Shown one piece after another: positions 6,267-13,477 of a stretch of 15,161 nt of DNA. Below the pieces are notes generated by a model. It made no database searches. It was not told the origin of the DNA and saw only the letters and a program-made list of their open reading frames with translations. Source of the DNA: Syntrophaceae bacterium UBA5744 (lineage in GTDB: Bacteria > Desulfobacterota > Syntrophia > Syntrophales > UBA2192). The translations under genes and the position numbers were made by a program. Each line of letters opens with the position of its first letter. Within the stretch, counting starts at the first letter, position 1. The stretch lies in the NCBI GenBank assembly GCA_002419215.1, contig DIFQ01000046.1, forward strand, positions 2,437 through 17,597, read 5' to 3'.

Positions 6267-7607
6267 CTATATCCCTATGGATTGGAGGTGTGACTGGAGG
6301 TTTGCCTTCATGTTGTTCAGGCCGAGCTTTCTCCTTATGCTTTTCCTGTGCGTGTCGATGGAACTGGTTGCGACTCCCATGATTGCGGCGATTTCCTTGG
6401 TGGTCTTGCCGTCCTTGATGAGCGATGCCACCTGGGATTCCGTCGGCGTGAGGTTGCGCTGCTGCATGGTTTTCATCAGCGGAGACATGATCTCGTTGAA
6501 ATGGGTTTCCATGATGCCGAGATAGGACTGCTGCCGCTCATCGAGGTGCGTCCTCTTCATCTTCTCCGCATAGGGGAGGATCAGGTTCTTCACATTCGCC
6601 ACGAACCGATCCTCCATCTCTTTCCGGTCCTCCTCCCGCTGCCGCAACAGCGCCCTCGTGGCCGCATTGAGCTCCTCGAGGATGTGAGTCTTGTTTTCCA
6701 GCTCCTGCGTCCGCTGCTTTACCAGGGCCTCGAGTTGCTCACGGTAACTTTTCAGCTCATCCTCCGCTTTCTTTTGTTCGGTGATGTCCAGCCCGATCCC
6801 GGCGACGTAGGGCTTTCCGGATGCGCAGAAAGGGAATTTGGAAATCAGCCAGTGAGAGCGGCTGCCGTCGGCGTTGACGTAGTGCTCGACAACTTCTACG
6901 GGACTGCCGCCCTCCAGAGCAGCCAGATCGTTTTTTCGGAAATTCCCGGCGATCTCGGGCGGCCAGAGTTCCGCGTCGGTTTTGCCGATCCAGTCCTCCA
7001 ACCGCACGCCGAATCGGCCCTCGCAGGACTTGCTCAGGTAGACGTACCGGCCGTGCCCGTCCTTGATCCAGGCGATGGTGGGACTGTTGTCCATGAAAAG
7101 ACGGAAGCGCTCCTCGCTTTCGCGCAAGCCCTCCTCCGCCCGCCTTTGTTCCCTCATGTCGCGGAAGATCAGGATTGTCATGGTGCGGCCGGCCGGCCCC
7201 TCGAAGACATTCGAGCTCACTTCCACGGGAAAGGTCGATCCGTCCTTGCGCCTGTAGGTCAGGCTCCCCCGCCACTTCCCCGTTTTCTCCCTGGCTTCGA
7301 TGGCCGCAGCCATGGCCTCGTCCTCCACGACCATCCCGGCACGCCCCCCGCGGCAGATCTCCTCCTCCGACATGCCGAGAAGCGATTGGGCGGCGCGGTT
7401 TGCCGAAATGATCTCACCCGTGGGCATCGTCAGCAGGATGGCGTCCAGGCTGTTGTCGAAGATGGAGCGAAAACGTTCCTCGCCGGCGAGGGACCTGTCC
7501 CGCATCTGCCGGTACTGGGCGGCCTCCTGTTCGAGCTCCGCAACCCTCTTCCGGAGGGAGTTTAGCTCCTGCATGGGTTCCTGCCCGGTTCTGGATGGAT
7601 CGTTCAT
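6267..7607 (-). CDS. PAS-PAS-LuxR sensor/transcription regulator
   Basis: A one-component regulator of about 446 aa. From the chosen Met: residues 13-40 coiled coil, PAS domain 1 ~43-155 (FRSIFDNSLDAILL, then RKDGSTFPVEV), PAS domain 2 ~163-278 (FRLFMDNSPTIAWIKD, then GLDITEQKKAEDEL), a long coiled linker ~280-340, and a LuxR-type helix-turn-helix at 385-430 (LTPTESQVASLIKDGKTTKE, recognition helix around SSIDTHRKSIRRKL). There is no receiver or kinase domain, so a ligand, redox or small-molecule signal sensed by PAS likely acts directly on DNA binding. Start choice is weak: ATG at 7607 has only GAG 7 nt upstream; ATG at 7574 is possible, and the frame stays open to an ATG at 7724. No partner target is evident, though the gene for the chagasin-like inhibitor is divergent from it. 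Domain call firm, signal unknown. Confidence 0.85.
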   Translation of the reverse strand: MNDPSRTGQEPMQELNSLRKRVAELEQEAAQYRQMRDRSLAGEERFRSIFDNSLDAILLTMPTGEIISANRAAQSLLGMSEEEICRGGRAGMVVEDEAMAAAIEAREKTGKWRGSLTYRRKDGSTFPVEVSSNVFEGPAGRTMTILIFRDMREQRRAEEGLRESEERFRLFMDNSPTIAWIKDGHGRYVYLSKSCEGRFGVRLEDWIGKTDAELWPPEIAGNFRKNDLAALEGGSPVEVVEHYVNADGSRSHWLISKFPFCASGKPYVAGIGLDITEQKKAEDELKSYREQLEALVKQRTQELENKTHILEELNAATRALLRQREEDRKEMEDRFVANVKNLILPYAEKMKRTHLDERQQSYLGIMETHFNEIMSPLMKTMQQRNLTPTESQVASLIKDGKTTKEIAAIMGVATSSIDTHRKSIRRKLGLNNMKANLQSHLQSIGI

Positions 7608-7788
7608 AGGGGTTCTCGGTGCCTGTGATCGCTGCGCAGGGTATTTATCACCACGGTTTCCCCGTCCCTGCAATGAAAATGTTGCGGGCGGTGCTTTTTG
7701 CGTCCTCCCCGAATCCGGCCGCACATCAGGCCGTTGTCACCGACGACGACAGAATCCCATCCTTGTATTCCACGCAGACGGACAATCG

Positions 7789-7797
7789 TGCTACAGT
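7789..7797 (+). promoter_or_regulatory. Candidate extended -10 element before the inhibitor lipoprotein gene
   Basis: TGC followed by TACAGT (7792-7797) forms an extended -10 box, with start of transcription predicted about 20 nt before the ATG at 7825. No -35 at proper distance is clear. Confidence 0.3.
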
Positions 7798-7824
7798 GAA
7801 AGAAAAGACCCTGGGGAGAAGGCC

Positions 7825-8274
7825 ATGCAACCGTCGAACCAAACCCTCCCATGGGTGCTTGGGATCCTTCTGATCCTCGGTTTCGGAGGCTGCACACACT
7901 GCGATTCCGCGAATCCCCAACAACCGGGCGCCGGCGAAAACACCATGACCGCCACCGAACGCGACAACGGCAGGACGTTCACGATGAACCGGGGGGACAT
8001 CCTCGACGTGAAGCTGGAAGGCATCCCCGGAACCGGGTACTCGTGGCGCCTCGTCCGCGGCGACCCCGGGCTCCTGGAGCCGCGGGGGGAATTGCAGGAA
8101 CGCGGGACGGAGGCCCCTGTCATCGGGGGACCGGTAACCCGGGTCTTTCGCTTCAGGGCCTTTGCCGGCGGTAGCGCCGCAATCGAGTTCCACTACAAGC
8201 GGGTCTGGGAGACGGGAGTGCCCCCCCTGAAGACCCTCTCCATCCGCGTCGAGATCCGGTCGACGCCGCCGTGA
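7825..8274 (+). CDS. Chagasin-family (I42) cysteine-peptidase inhibitor lipoprotein
   Basis: A 149-aa protein with GGAG 6 nt before its ATG. Residues 1-23 form a lipoprotein signal peptide ending FGG-C, so it is probably lipidated on Cys23 and held at a membrane. The mature part matches the chagasin/ICP fold of tight-binding inhibitors of papain-family proteases. Loop L2 (usual NPTTGY) appears as GIPGTGYSW with Tyr72. The glycine loop L4 is around residues 98-102 (PVIGG), and L6 (usual RPW) is KRVWE with Trp128. The strand FRFRAFAGGSAAIEFHYKR is characteristic. It is convergent with a secreted papain-family protease whose stop codon is only 22 bp away, which supports a protease/inhibitor pair. 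It may protect cell-envelope proteins from that enzyme (inference). Family call fairly firm despite the divergent L2. Confidence 0.85.
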   Translation: MQPSNQTLPWVLGILLILGFGGCTHCDSANPQQPGAGENTMTATERDNGRTFTMNRGDILDVKLEGIPGTGYSWRLVRGDPGLLEPRGELQERGTEAPVIGGPVTRVFRFRAFAGGSAAIEFHYKRVWETGVPPLKTLSIRVEIRSTPP

Positions 8275-8296
8275 CGGCTCCGCGCATTTTGGCCGC

Positions 8297-9916
8297 TCAT
8301 CGCACGGGACGCGTGCCGCCCACCCACTTGACCCTCAGGGAGGAGACCTTCCGGCTCAGGTTGCCCGGCAGGTCGTAGTGGCTGCCCGTGTCACCCGCCG
8401 TGAAAACCGCAGAGGCTCCCTTGAAATCGGGGTGTTCGTAAACCGTCACCTCCATGGGACCGGAGATGTAGAGTTTGCCGGCATTGTCGCTGTAGACCAG
8501 CCGAGGATAGTCGGCCCGCCGGCACGCCTCGCCGACGGGGTAGAACTCGGACTTCGACCCGATCAGCCACACCCCGATCGGACCTGACAGGCTCCGGGGG
8601 TAGACGATGAGCGAGGAAACTCTGTCGTTGATATAGTGGGGACGGAGATCGTTCCGGGATTCGCTCAGGAGCAGATGCGGCCCCGCGTAGTTCCGGTGTT
8701 CGAAGAGCATGGCCCCCACACCGCTGCCGACGCGGACGGAGGTGAGCCTGTCGTTCATTTTGGCCTTGCCGATCTCGGGCTCGATGCGCTGGCACATCCC
8801 CGGCCGGATTTCGTAGGTGAGGCTCTTCCCGGCGTAGTTGGGATGCTCGAACACAGCCGCCTCGTTGGGCTCGGCTCCGGCGGGCCGGTTAGGTTTCGCG
8901 GCCACCCAGGCCGCGTGAGCGCCGACCTTGTTGCAGCCGTAGGCGATCCACATATAGCCCCTCTCCTTGCCATGGCTGCCGGTCTCCCCCCACCCCGCGC
9001 CCCAGGAATTCTTGATCAGCCAGGACTGGCGGTTGTCGTCCCACCCGATGAGGGCGACACCATGGTTGACCTCCCCGGGGGCGAACTCGTCGAAGACGCC
9101 GCCCGTGTAGGCGTGGAAGGCATCCGTGGCGTTCACCGTGACGGCCAGGGGGCCGAAGCGGCACAAGGCTCTCTTAAGCGCGTCCACGTGGCTTCGCTTG
9201 CCCACGTCCACCGATTCCACGTATCCCCACATCTCGGCCCGGTAGGGCCGCGCCACGTCCTGCCTGCAGCTCTTCTTGGCATGCCGGTAGCGATAATCCG
9301 CCTCCGTTGCCGAGCCGCGATCGATCAGGTAGGGAAAGACCCACCAGCCCCCGTCGCAGCTGGCCTTGCCGCTGCAGTCGAGCGTGTCCTGCTCGGAGGA
9401 GTTGACGATCTCGTGATTCACGAGCCTCCAGCTTCCTTCGAAGGCACCATGCGACGCGAAGGCCCAGCAGCTGCCGCAGGGCCCCTGGTCCTTCACCGGG
9501 GTCGCCCCGAAGGCGGCGCGCCAGTCGAAGCTCTCGGCGTTTGCCGAGCAGGGCGGCGGGACCCACAGCTTGACGAGATAGTTGGCCGCCAGCCGGTTCT
9601 GCTCTTTTACGTGCTCCGCGAGGTTCGGGGGCACCGTCAGGCCCGCGATGACCTTCAGATCGAAATCGAGCGCAGCCGTGTACCCCACGGTGAACCTGCG
9701 CTTGTTCACCGCGATACCCCGCCGCAGAACCGCCAGCTTCTCCCGGATCAGCGCCGGGGCCTGCTGTTCCCGCTTGACATAGTCGATCGGGATCTCCCGG
9801 GGCGTGATGTACTTGCGGGCCTCGGGGGCACCCTGTTGCCCCTCCGACGGGTCGTGCCACCCCCCCAGGGCAAGCAGCACGACCGTCAGCACGAACGCAG
9901 TCCATGAACGTTTCAT
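8297..9916 (-). CDS. Secreted papain-family (C1A) cysteine protease with beta/gamma-crystallin motifs
   Basis: A 539-aa exported protease; GGAGG lies 5 nt before the ATG. Residues 1-26 are a signal peptide and ~30-127 a probable inhibitory pro-region. The C1A catalytic domain (~128-340) retains all key residues: oxyanion Gln144 and nucleophile Cys150 (KDQGPCGSCWAF), His285 (EVNHGVALIGW) and Asn303 (IKNSWGAGWGE), so it should be active. Residues ~350-535 carry three beta/gamma-crystallin Greek-key signatures: FEHPNYAG (356-363), FEHRNYAG (405-412) and YEHPDFKG (493-500). Each is followed by a calcium-site-like N/D-D-x-[LV]-[ST]-S (NDRLTS 388-393, NDRVSS 430-435) or a degenerate version (SRKVSS). 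These modules usually bind Ca2+ and stabilise extracellular proteins. The gene is convergent with a chagasin-type inhibitor gene. Target proteins are unknown. Confidence 0.92.
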   Translation of the reverse strand: MKRSWTAFVLTVVLLALGGWHDPSEGQQGAPEARKYITPREIPIDYVKREQQAPALIREKLAVLRRGIAVNKRRFTVGYTAALDFDLKVIAGLTVPPNLAEHVKEQNRLAANYLVKLWVPPPCSANAESFDWRAAFGATPVKDQGPCGSCWAFASHGAFEGSWRLVNHEIVNSSEQDTLDCSGKASCDGGWWVFPYLIDRGSATEADYRYRHAKKSCRQDVARPYRAEMWGYVESVDVGKRSHVDALKRALCRFGPLAVTVNATDAFHAYTGGVFDEFAPGEVNHGVALIGWDDNRQSWLIKNSWGAGWGETGSHGKERGYMWIAYGCNKVGAHAAWVAAKPNRPAGAEPNEAAVFEHPNYAGKSLTYEIRPGMCQRIEPEIGKAKMNDRLTSVRVGSGVGAMLFEHRNYAGPHLLLSESRNDLRPHYINDRVSSLIVYPRSLSGPIGVWLIGSKSEFYPVGEACRRADYPRLVYSDNAGKLYISGPMEVTVYEHPDFKGASAVFTAGDTGSHYDLPGNLSRKVSSLRVKWVGGTRPVR

Positions 9917-10274
9917 CTCGACCTCCCTTTTTGTGAGAAAAACCGCAAGAAACCGACTCGACCCGCTCGCGCGCGACTCATCGGCAGGGACCCCGCGGAA
10001 ACGTCCGCAACACCGGCCGCAACGGCTGCGTGCAATCGCCGAAAACCCCCGGTGGCTGCCGGAGGAACCGGTGGGTGCAGGGATACGACCCGCAGGGGAT
10101 CGGAAGGAGCGACAGAAAAGAAAGGATACAACGTACGCATCCGTTTTATACGAATCGGGGCCTTATGGCAAGAAAGGAATCGGACCGAGAAGAGGCGCGC
10201 AAAGGGCGTTGCAATTGCCCCGCCGATGTGGAACACTGGGCCCGTCCGGAGTCCACAACACGGAGAAACACGCC
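9917..10274. other. Divergent intergenic region between protease and flavoprotein genes
   Basis: This 358-bp region must hold the promoters of both neighbours. I see an AT-rich TTTTATACG at 10144-10152 that could be a -10 for the rightward operon, without a clear -35. A 37-codon frame (ATG 10165, TGA 10276-10278) overlaps the flavoprotein ATG as ATGA but lacks a ribosome site and any recognisable sequence. No convincing hairpin or RNA gene is seen. Confidence 0.4.
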
Positions 10275-10853
10275 ATGAAGAGAAACAAGAAGGTCCTCGT
10301 CTTTCTCGGAAGCCCCAGGCGAAAGGGCAACAGCGCCATTTTGGCGGAAAGGATCGCCGGGGGGGCCCGGGCAGCCGGCGCGTCCGTCGAGACGGTATTT
10401 CTCCACGCGCTCGCCATCGCCCCCTGCAAGGCCTGCTATGCCTGCCAGAAGTCGAAGAGCAAGGGGTGCTCCATCGGCGACGATATGCAGCCCCTCTACC
10501 GGAAAATGATCGCAGCCGACGCATGGGTGATCGCAAGCCCCGTCTACTGGTTCACGATGTCCGCCCAGCTGAAGCTCTGGATGGACCGCAGCTTTGCCCT
10601 GCCCGCCTACGGCAAGGACCCTTTCGAGGGCAAACGGATCGCCGTGGCCATGGCCTACGGAGGCGAGGACCCTTTCGATTCGGGCTGCGTCAACGCCCTG
10701 CGGACCTTCCAGGACGCTTACCACTACGTGGGGGCGAAGATCATTGGGATGGTCTACGGCAGCGCCATGGAGGCAGGCGACATCAAGGCAAACAAGGCCC
10801 TGTTGAAAGAGGCGACGGCGCTGGGAAAGAAACTGGCAGACGACAACGACTGA
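10275..10853 (+). CDS. Iron-sulfur flavoprotein (Isf-type, NADPH-dependent FMN reductase fold)
   Basis: A 192-aa flavodoxin-like protein. GGAG lies 9 nt before the ATG. The FMN phosphate loop is GSPRRKGNS (12-20), and a second flavin-contact segment is SPVYWFTMS (88-96). Between them is a compact cluster motif CKACYACQKSKSKGC with Cys51, 54, 57 and 65 (CxxCxxCx7C), the [4Fe-4S] signature of Methanosarcina Isf and related proteins in anaerobes. It likely moves electrons between ferredoxin-like donors and acceptors such as O2, peroxide or quinone-like compounds in the cytoplasm. It opens a three-gene run with the next gene 14 nt after its stop. Fold and cofactor calls are firm; physiological partner unknown. 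Confidence 0.9.
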   Translation: MKRNKKVLVFLGSPRRKGNSAILAERIAGGARAAGASVETVFLHALAIAPCKACYACQKSKSKGCSIGDDMQPLYRKMIAADAWVIASPVYWFTMSAQLKLWMDRSFALPAYGKDPFEGKRIAVAMAYGGEDPFDSGCVNALRTFQDAYHYVGAKIIGMVYGSAMEAGDIKANKALLKEATALGKKLADDND

Positions 10854-10867
10854 CGGAGGGATCGGGA

Positions 10868-11443
10868 ATGAGCATGGAGGGTTTTGGATTCGAGAAATGG
10901 TTCGTCGAGACGTTGATGGGCCTGGCGCCCGACCCCGACAAGATCCGGGTGGATGGCGCGCCCCTTGACATGACGGATGTTGCCTCCAACAAGTGCTTTT
11001 CGCTGAGCTTCGCCTCGGGGATGATGCCCGGCCCTTTCGGGATGGCGACGATCCTGCCGGAGCTTGCGGCGATCACGAGGATCCAGATGGATCTCATCTA
11101 CAAGATCGCCAAGTACCACGGCAAGCTCGACAAGGTGACCCACCCGCTCGTTCTCTACGTCTTTGCCTGCGCGCTGGGGGTGACGGCAGGTCGCCTGCTG
11201 GTGCAGAAGGTGGGCTCGCGGATGATCATCAAGGCGCTCAGCACGCAGGCGGCGCAGAAGATCGCCACGGCCATCGGCGCACGGATCGGCTCGAGCTTCG
11301 TGCAGCGAAGCGCCGGCCGCTGGATCAGCCTGGCCACGGCGCCGGTGTTTGGCTGGCTCTCCAAGAGGATGACGGAAAAGGTCGGCGAGTACGCCGACGA
11401 TCTCTTCCGGCAGGACATCGAAATCGAGAAGATCGAAGGCTGA
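10868..11443 (+). CDS. EcsC-like membrane-associated protein
   Basis: A 191-aa protein; GGAGG with a 7-8-nt spacer precedes the ATG, and it follows the flavoprotein by 14 nt, so they are co-transcribed. The region around residues 50-85 (MMPGPFGMATILPELAAITR then QMDLIYKIAKYHGK) resembles the EcsC or DUF697 pattern, a Pro-Gly loop followed by an amphipathic helix with a Q-x-x-L-I-x-x-I-A-x-x-x-G motif. Two further hydrophobic segments are at ~95-115 and ~155-165. The end (LSKRMTEKVGEYADDLFRQD) fits the helical C-terminus of that family. EcsC proteins are of uncertain function, linked to an ABC transporter in Bacillus. I regard the family match as probable, not certain. Confidence 0.6.
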   Translation: MSMEGFGFEKWFVETLMGLAPDPDKIRVDGAPLDMTDVASNKCFSLSFASGMMPGPFGMATILPELAAITRIQMDLIYKIAKYHGKLDKVTHPLVLYVFACALGVTAGRLLVQKVGSRMIIKALSTQAAQKIATAIGARIGSSFVQRSAGRWISLATAPVFGWLSKRMTEKVGEYADDLFRQDIEIEKIEG

Positions 11444-11481
11444 ACGAGCGGAAAGACGTTCCGGGATTGCCGGAGGCAGAC

Positions 11482-11742
11482 GTGGACGATCACATCGCCC
11501 TGGACCAGCTCGAGGCGCTGGCTTACGGCCTCGGGATCGAAGTCCGGTACGAGAAAATCCCGCAGGACGATGTCACGATCTCCGGGGGGCTCTACCGGCT
11601 CAAGGGGAAAAACGTCATCGTCATCGACTCGCGGGCAAAGGCAAAGGACCGAATCCGGACGCTGGTGCAGGCCCTGAAGCCCTTCGACCTCAAAGACGTC
11701 TACATCCGCCCCGCCCTGCGGGAATTGCTGGAGAAGGAGTAA
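11482..11742 (+). CDS. Conserved small protein of unknown function (GTG start)
   Basis: An 86-aa protein. GTG at 11482 is chosen because GGAGG lies exactly 5 nt upstream; the frame is open further upstream but overlaps the EcsC-like gene in another frame. The sequence has a regular alpha/beta look: helix ALDQLEALAYGLGIEVRYE, strand around SGGLYRLKGKNVIVIDSRA, helix KDRIRTLVQALKPFDLKDV, and tail RPALRELLEKE. The GGLYRLKG-VIVIDSR pattern recalls small uncharacterised proteins of deltaproteobacteria, sometimes described as metallopeptidase-like, but no HExxH or other metal motif is visible. It follows the EcsC-like gene by 38 nt and ends 21 nt before the stop of the convergent gene. Confidence 0.7.
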   Translation: MDDHIALDQLEALAYGLGIEVRYEKIPQDDVTISGGLYRLKGKNVIVIDSRAKAKDRIRTLVQALKPFDLKDVYIRPALRELLEKE

Positions 11743-11763
11743 CGCGCTTTGCTGCGCCCCGCC

Positions 11764-12069
11764 TCACTTCGGCATCCGGGCCGTTCCCACCTTGTAGTCG
11801 AAATCCCCGAGGGGCCGCGCGAAGGTGTACTCGAAGGGATCCGACACGAGCAGCTTGCCCGATTGTTCGACGCTCCCGCTGGGGATGGAGAACGGCAGAG
11901 CGACGAAGAACATCGCCGTGCCGACCACGGCGGCGGCAAGACTGAAGGGCCGCACGAAGAGGACGTCGGCCACCACCTCCATCCCGTCCTTGGGCTCGCC
12001 GGCGAAGGCGGGAACGGCGCTCAGGACCATGCAGAACGCGAGAAACAGTGCCAGTGCTTTTCTTTTCAT
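11764..12069 (-). CDS. Small exported membrane protein of unknown function
   Basis: A 101-aa protein starting at ATG 12069, chosen over an ATG 21 nt upstream because AGGAGG lies 6 nt before it. Residues 1-24 are a Sec signal peptide (MKRK, hydrophobic core, cleavage after AFA). A second hydrophobic stretch, VRPFSLAAAVVGTAMFFVAL with following PFSIPSGS, could insert in the inner membrane. The pattern VADVLFVRP...PSGSVEQSGKLLV...FARPLGDFDY is shared by small proteins in many Gram-negatives that databases sometimes mislabel as multidrug transporters; the true role is unknown. It is the last gene of a leftward run after the cupin gene (133-nt gap). Confidence 0.75.
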   Translation of the reverse strand: MKRKALALFLAFCMVLSAVPAFAGEPKDGMEVVADVLFVRPFSLAAAVVGTAMFFVALPFSIPSGSVEQSGKLLVSDPFEYTFARPLGDFDYKVGTARMPK

Positions 12070-12202
12070 GGGAAACCTCCTTCCGATCATTCAGGCTGAA
12101 ATGCCTCTGTTTGTCCCAGAATCGCCCGGGAACCGCACAAAGTCAATACGACGGGAGCATGATTTCCGCCTACGAAAATCTTCCGACCCCGGGCCGGGCT
12201 TT

Positions 12203-12586
12203 CTATTCCGTGAAATGCCGGTCCGTCTCCTTCATCCCCGGCGTGAAGACGACCAGCACAACCAGGGGCTCCGCGCCGGTATTGCGTATGGCGTGGATGG
12301 CGTTGGCGGGGTTGTAGTGAAGGCTCCCGGCCTTGACCTCCACCCATCGGTCGCCGACGAGAAGCTGACCCGTGCCGCGGATGAATACTTCCGTCTCGGC
12401 GTGCGTCTTGTGAAAGTGATGTTTCAGTTCGGCGCCTTCGAGCATGCAGCTCACGAGGATGCTGATCCCGTCGTCGTCGACGAGCTTGACCGCCCGGGAT
12501 TTCTCCCCGGCCGGCACGGGATTGTCTTTCAGGATTTCATCGACCTGGGCGATGATCTGCCCCACCGTGTCTATCTCTTCCGGCAT
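12203..12586 (-). CDS. Single-domain cupin protein
   Basis: A 127-aa protein; ATG at 12586 has GGAGG 7 nt upstream. It is a small beta-barrel cupin. Motif 1 is seen in GAELKHHFHKTHAETEVFIR (H-x-H with a following Glu) and motif 2 in PANAIHAIRN (Pro-x4-His-x3-Asn), giving a plausible 3-His/1-Glu metal site. The segment GTGQLLVGDRWVEVKAGS is the inter-motif strand. Small cupins of this type can be dioxygenases, isomerases or ligand-binding proteins, so the substrate is not inferable. It follows the nitroreductase gene by 110 nt on the same strand, with a TACAAT -10-like box (12612-12607) that could give it its own promoter. Confidence 0.85.
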   Translation of the reverse strand: MPEEIDTVGQIIAQVDEILKDNPVPAGEKSRAVKLVDDDGISILVSCMLEGAELKHHFHKTHAETEVFIRGTGQLLVGDRWVEVKAGSLHYNPANAIHAIRNTGAEPLVVLVVFTPGMKETDRHFTE

Positions 12587-12696
12587 TGCCGCTCCTCCAC
12601 GAATGGGATTGTACGAGTTGACCTCGGTCAGACGGCATCCCCGTTTCACCCTTTTGCACGGGATTTCCCGTCGACGCCCGCCGCACGTTCCCGGGA

Positions 12697-13362
12697 TCAA
12701 TCGACCCAGTGGACGATCTCCCTCAGCTCCGCCCGCTTCCTTTCGAAGCAGTTGAGGGGATAGTCCGGATCGGGGTGCCCCAGGGCAATTGCCACGACGA
12801 TTCGCCGGTCATCGGGGATGGAAGCGATTTTCCGCAGCCGGTCGGGATAGCGCGCTGCGGCGGCCATGATGCAGGTGCCGAGGCCCTTCCCGTGGGCAAG
12901 CAGGCAGATCGTCTGCACGACAAGCCCCACGTCGAGCATGGCGTACTCGACAAGCGACTCCCTGGGGATGCAGGTAACGACCAGGCAGGGCGCGCCGAAA
13001 AGATCCGCCATGCGGGCGTAGAGCTGATTGCGGGCATCCTTGTCCGCCCGGTCGATCCCCAGCATGTCCAGCATTCCCTTGCCCAGTTCGCCGTAGCGCG
13101 CTTTCAACGCCGCAGGCCAGGCCTCGGGCATGGGGACGTCCGGCAGGGAGGGCAACCCCTCCTCCAGCATTCGCCTGCCGGCTTCCTTGAATTCCGCCAG
13201 GAGCCTACCCGTCAGCACGTAAAACTCCCAGGGCTGGGTGTTCCCCCACGAGGGCGACCAGCGGGCCGCATCGAGGATCTCCTCGACGACGACCTCGGGA
13301 ATCCCTTTATCGGTGAACTTCCGGATGCTTCTCCTGCCTCTAACGGCCGCTTCCAGTTCCAT
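12697..13362 (-). CDS. Nitroreductase-family FMN protein
   Basis: A 221-aa flavoenzyme; ATG at 13362 has GGAGG 6 nt upstream. The N-terminus RGRRSIRKF (8-16) is the FMN phosphate-binding motif of the nitroreductase superfamily. SPSWGNTQPWEFYVL (36-50) is the NxQPW flavin-contact segment. The C-terminal half has the helix EYAMLDVGLVVQTICLLAHG, GLGTCIM, and the final ALGHPDPDYP strand. These enzymes use NAD(P)H to reduce nitro compounds, quinones or related substrates in the cytoplasm, usually as dimers. An insert around residues 70-115 carries extra Met/Leu-rich helices that could shape the active-site lid. It lies 115 nt downstream of the dienelactone hydrolase gene, same strand. Superfamily call firm; substrate unknown. 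Confidence 0.92.
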   Translation of the reverse strand: MELEAAVRGRRSIRKFTDKGIPEVVVEEILDAARWSPSWGNTQPWEFYVLTGRLLAEFKEAGRRMLEEGLPSLPDVPMPEAWPAALKARYGELGKGMLDMLGIDRADKDARNQLYARMADLFGAPCLVVTCIPRESLVEYAMLDVGLVVQTICLLAHGKGLGTCIMAAAARYPDRLRKIASIPDDRRIVVAIALGHPDPDYPLNCFERKRAELREIVHWVD

Positions 13363-13477
13363 TTTCCCCCTCCTTTCATCGTCGATCGGTCTTCGCCGGC
13401 TGCCCCGTTGACCCCGAACGGGCTCACTCACCCGCTGCAAGCCACAGAGGATTCTCAAGGGCCTCACGTACCCGGCG

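Noticed and set aside
8636..9907. A 423-codon plus-strand open frame opposite the cysteine protease
   Set aside because: High-GC antisense shadow; the minus strand has the full catalytic residues and an ideal ribosome site.
10165..10278. A 37-codon frame whose stop overlaps the flavoprotein start (ATGA)
   Set aside because: No ribosome site and no recognisable sequence; the overlap may be chance. Would need conservation to be called.
10052..10867. Upstream extension of the EcsC-like frame through the flavoprotein gene
   Set aside because: It overlaps the flavoprotein in another frame with low-complexity Arg/Gly/Pro content. The ATG at 10868 has its own GGAGG site.
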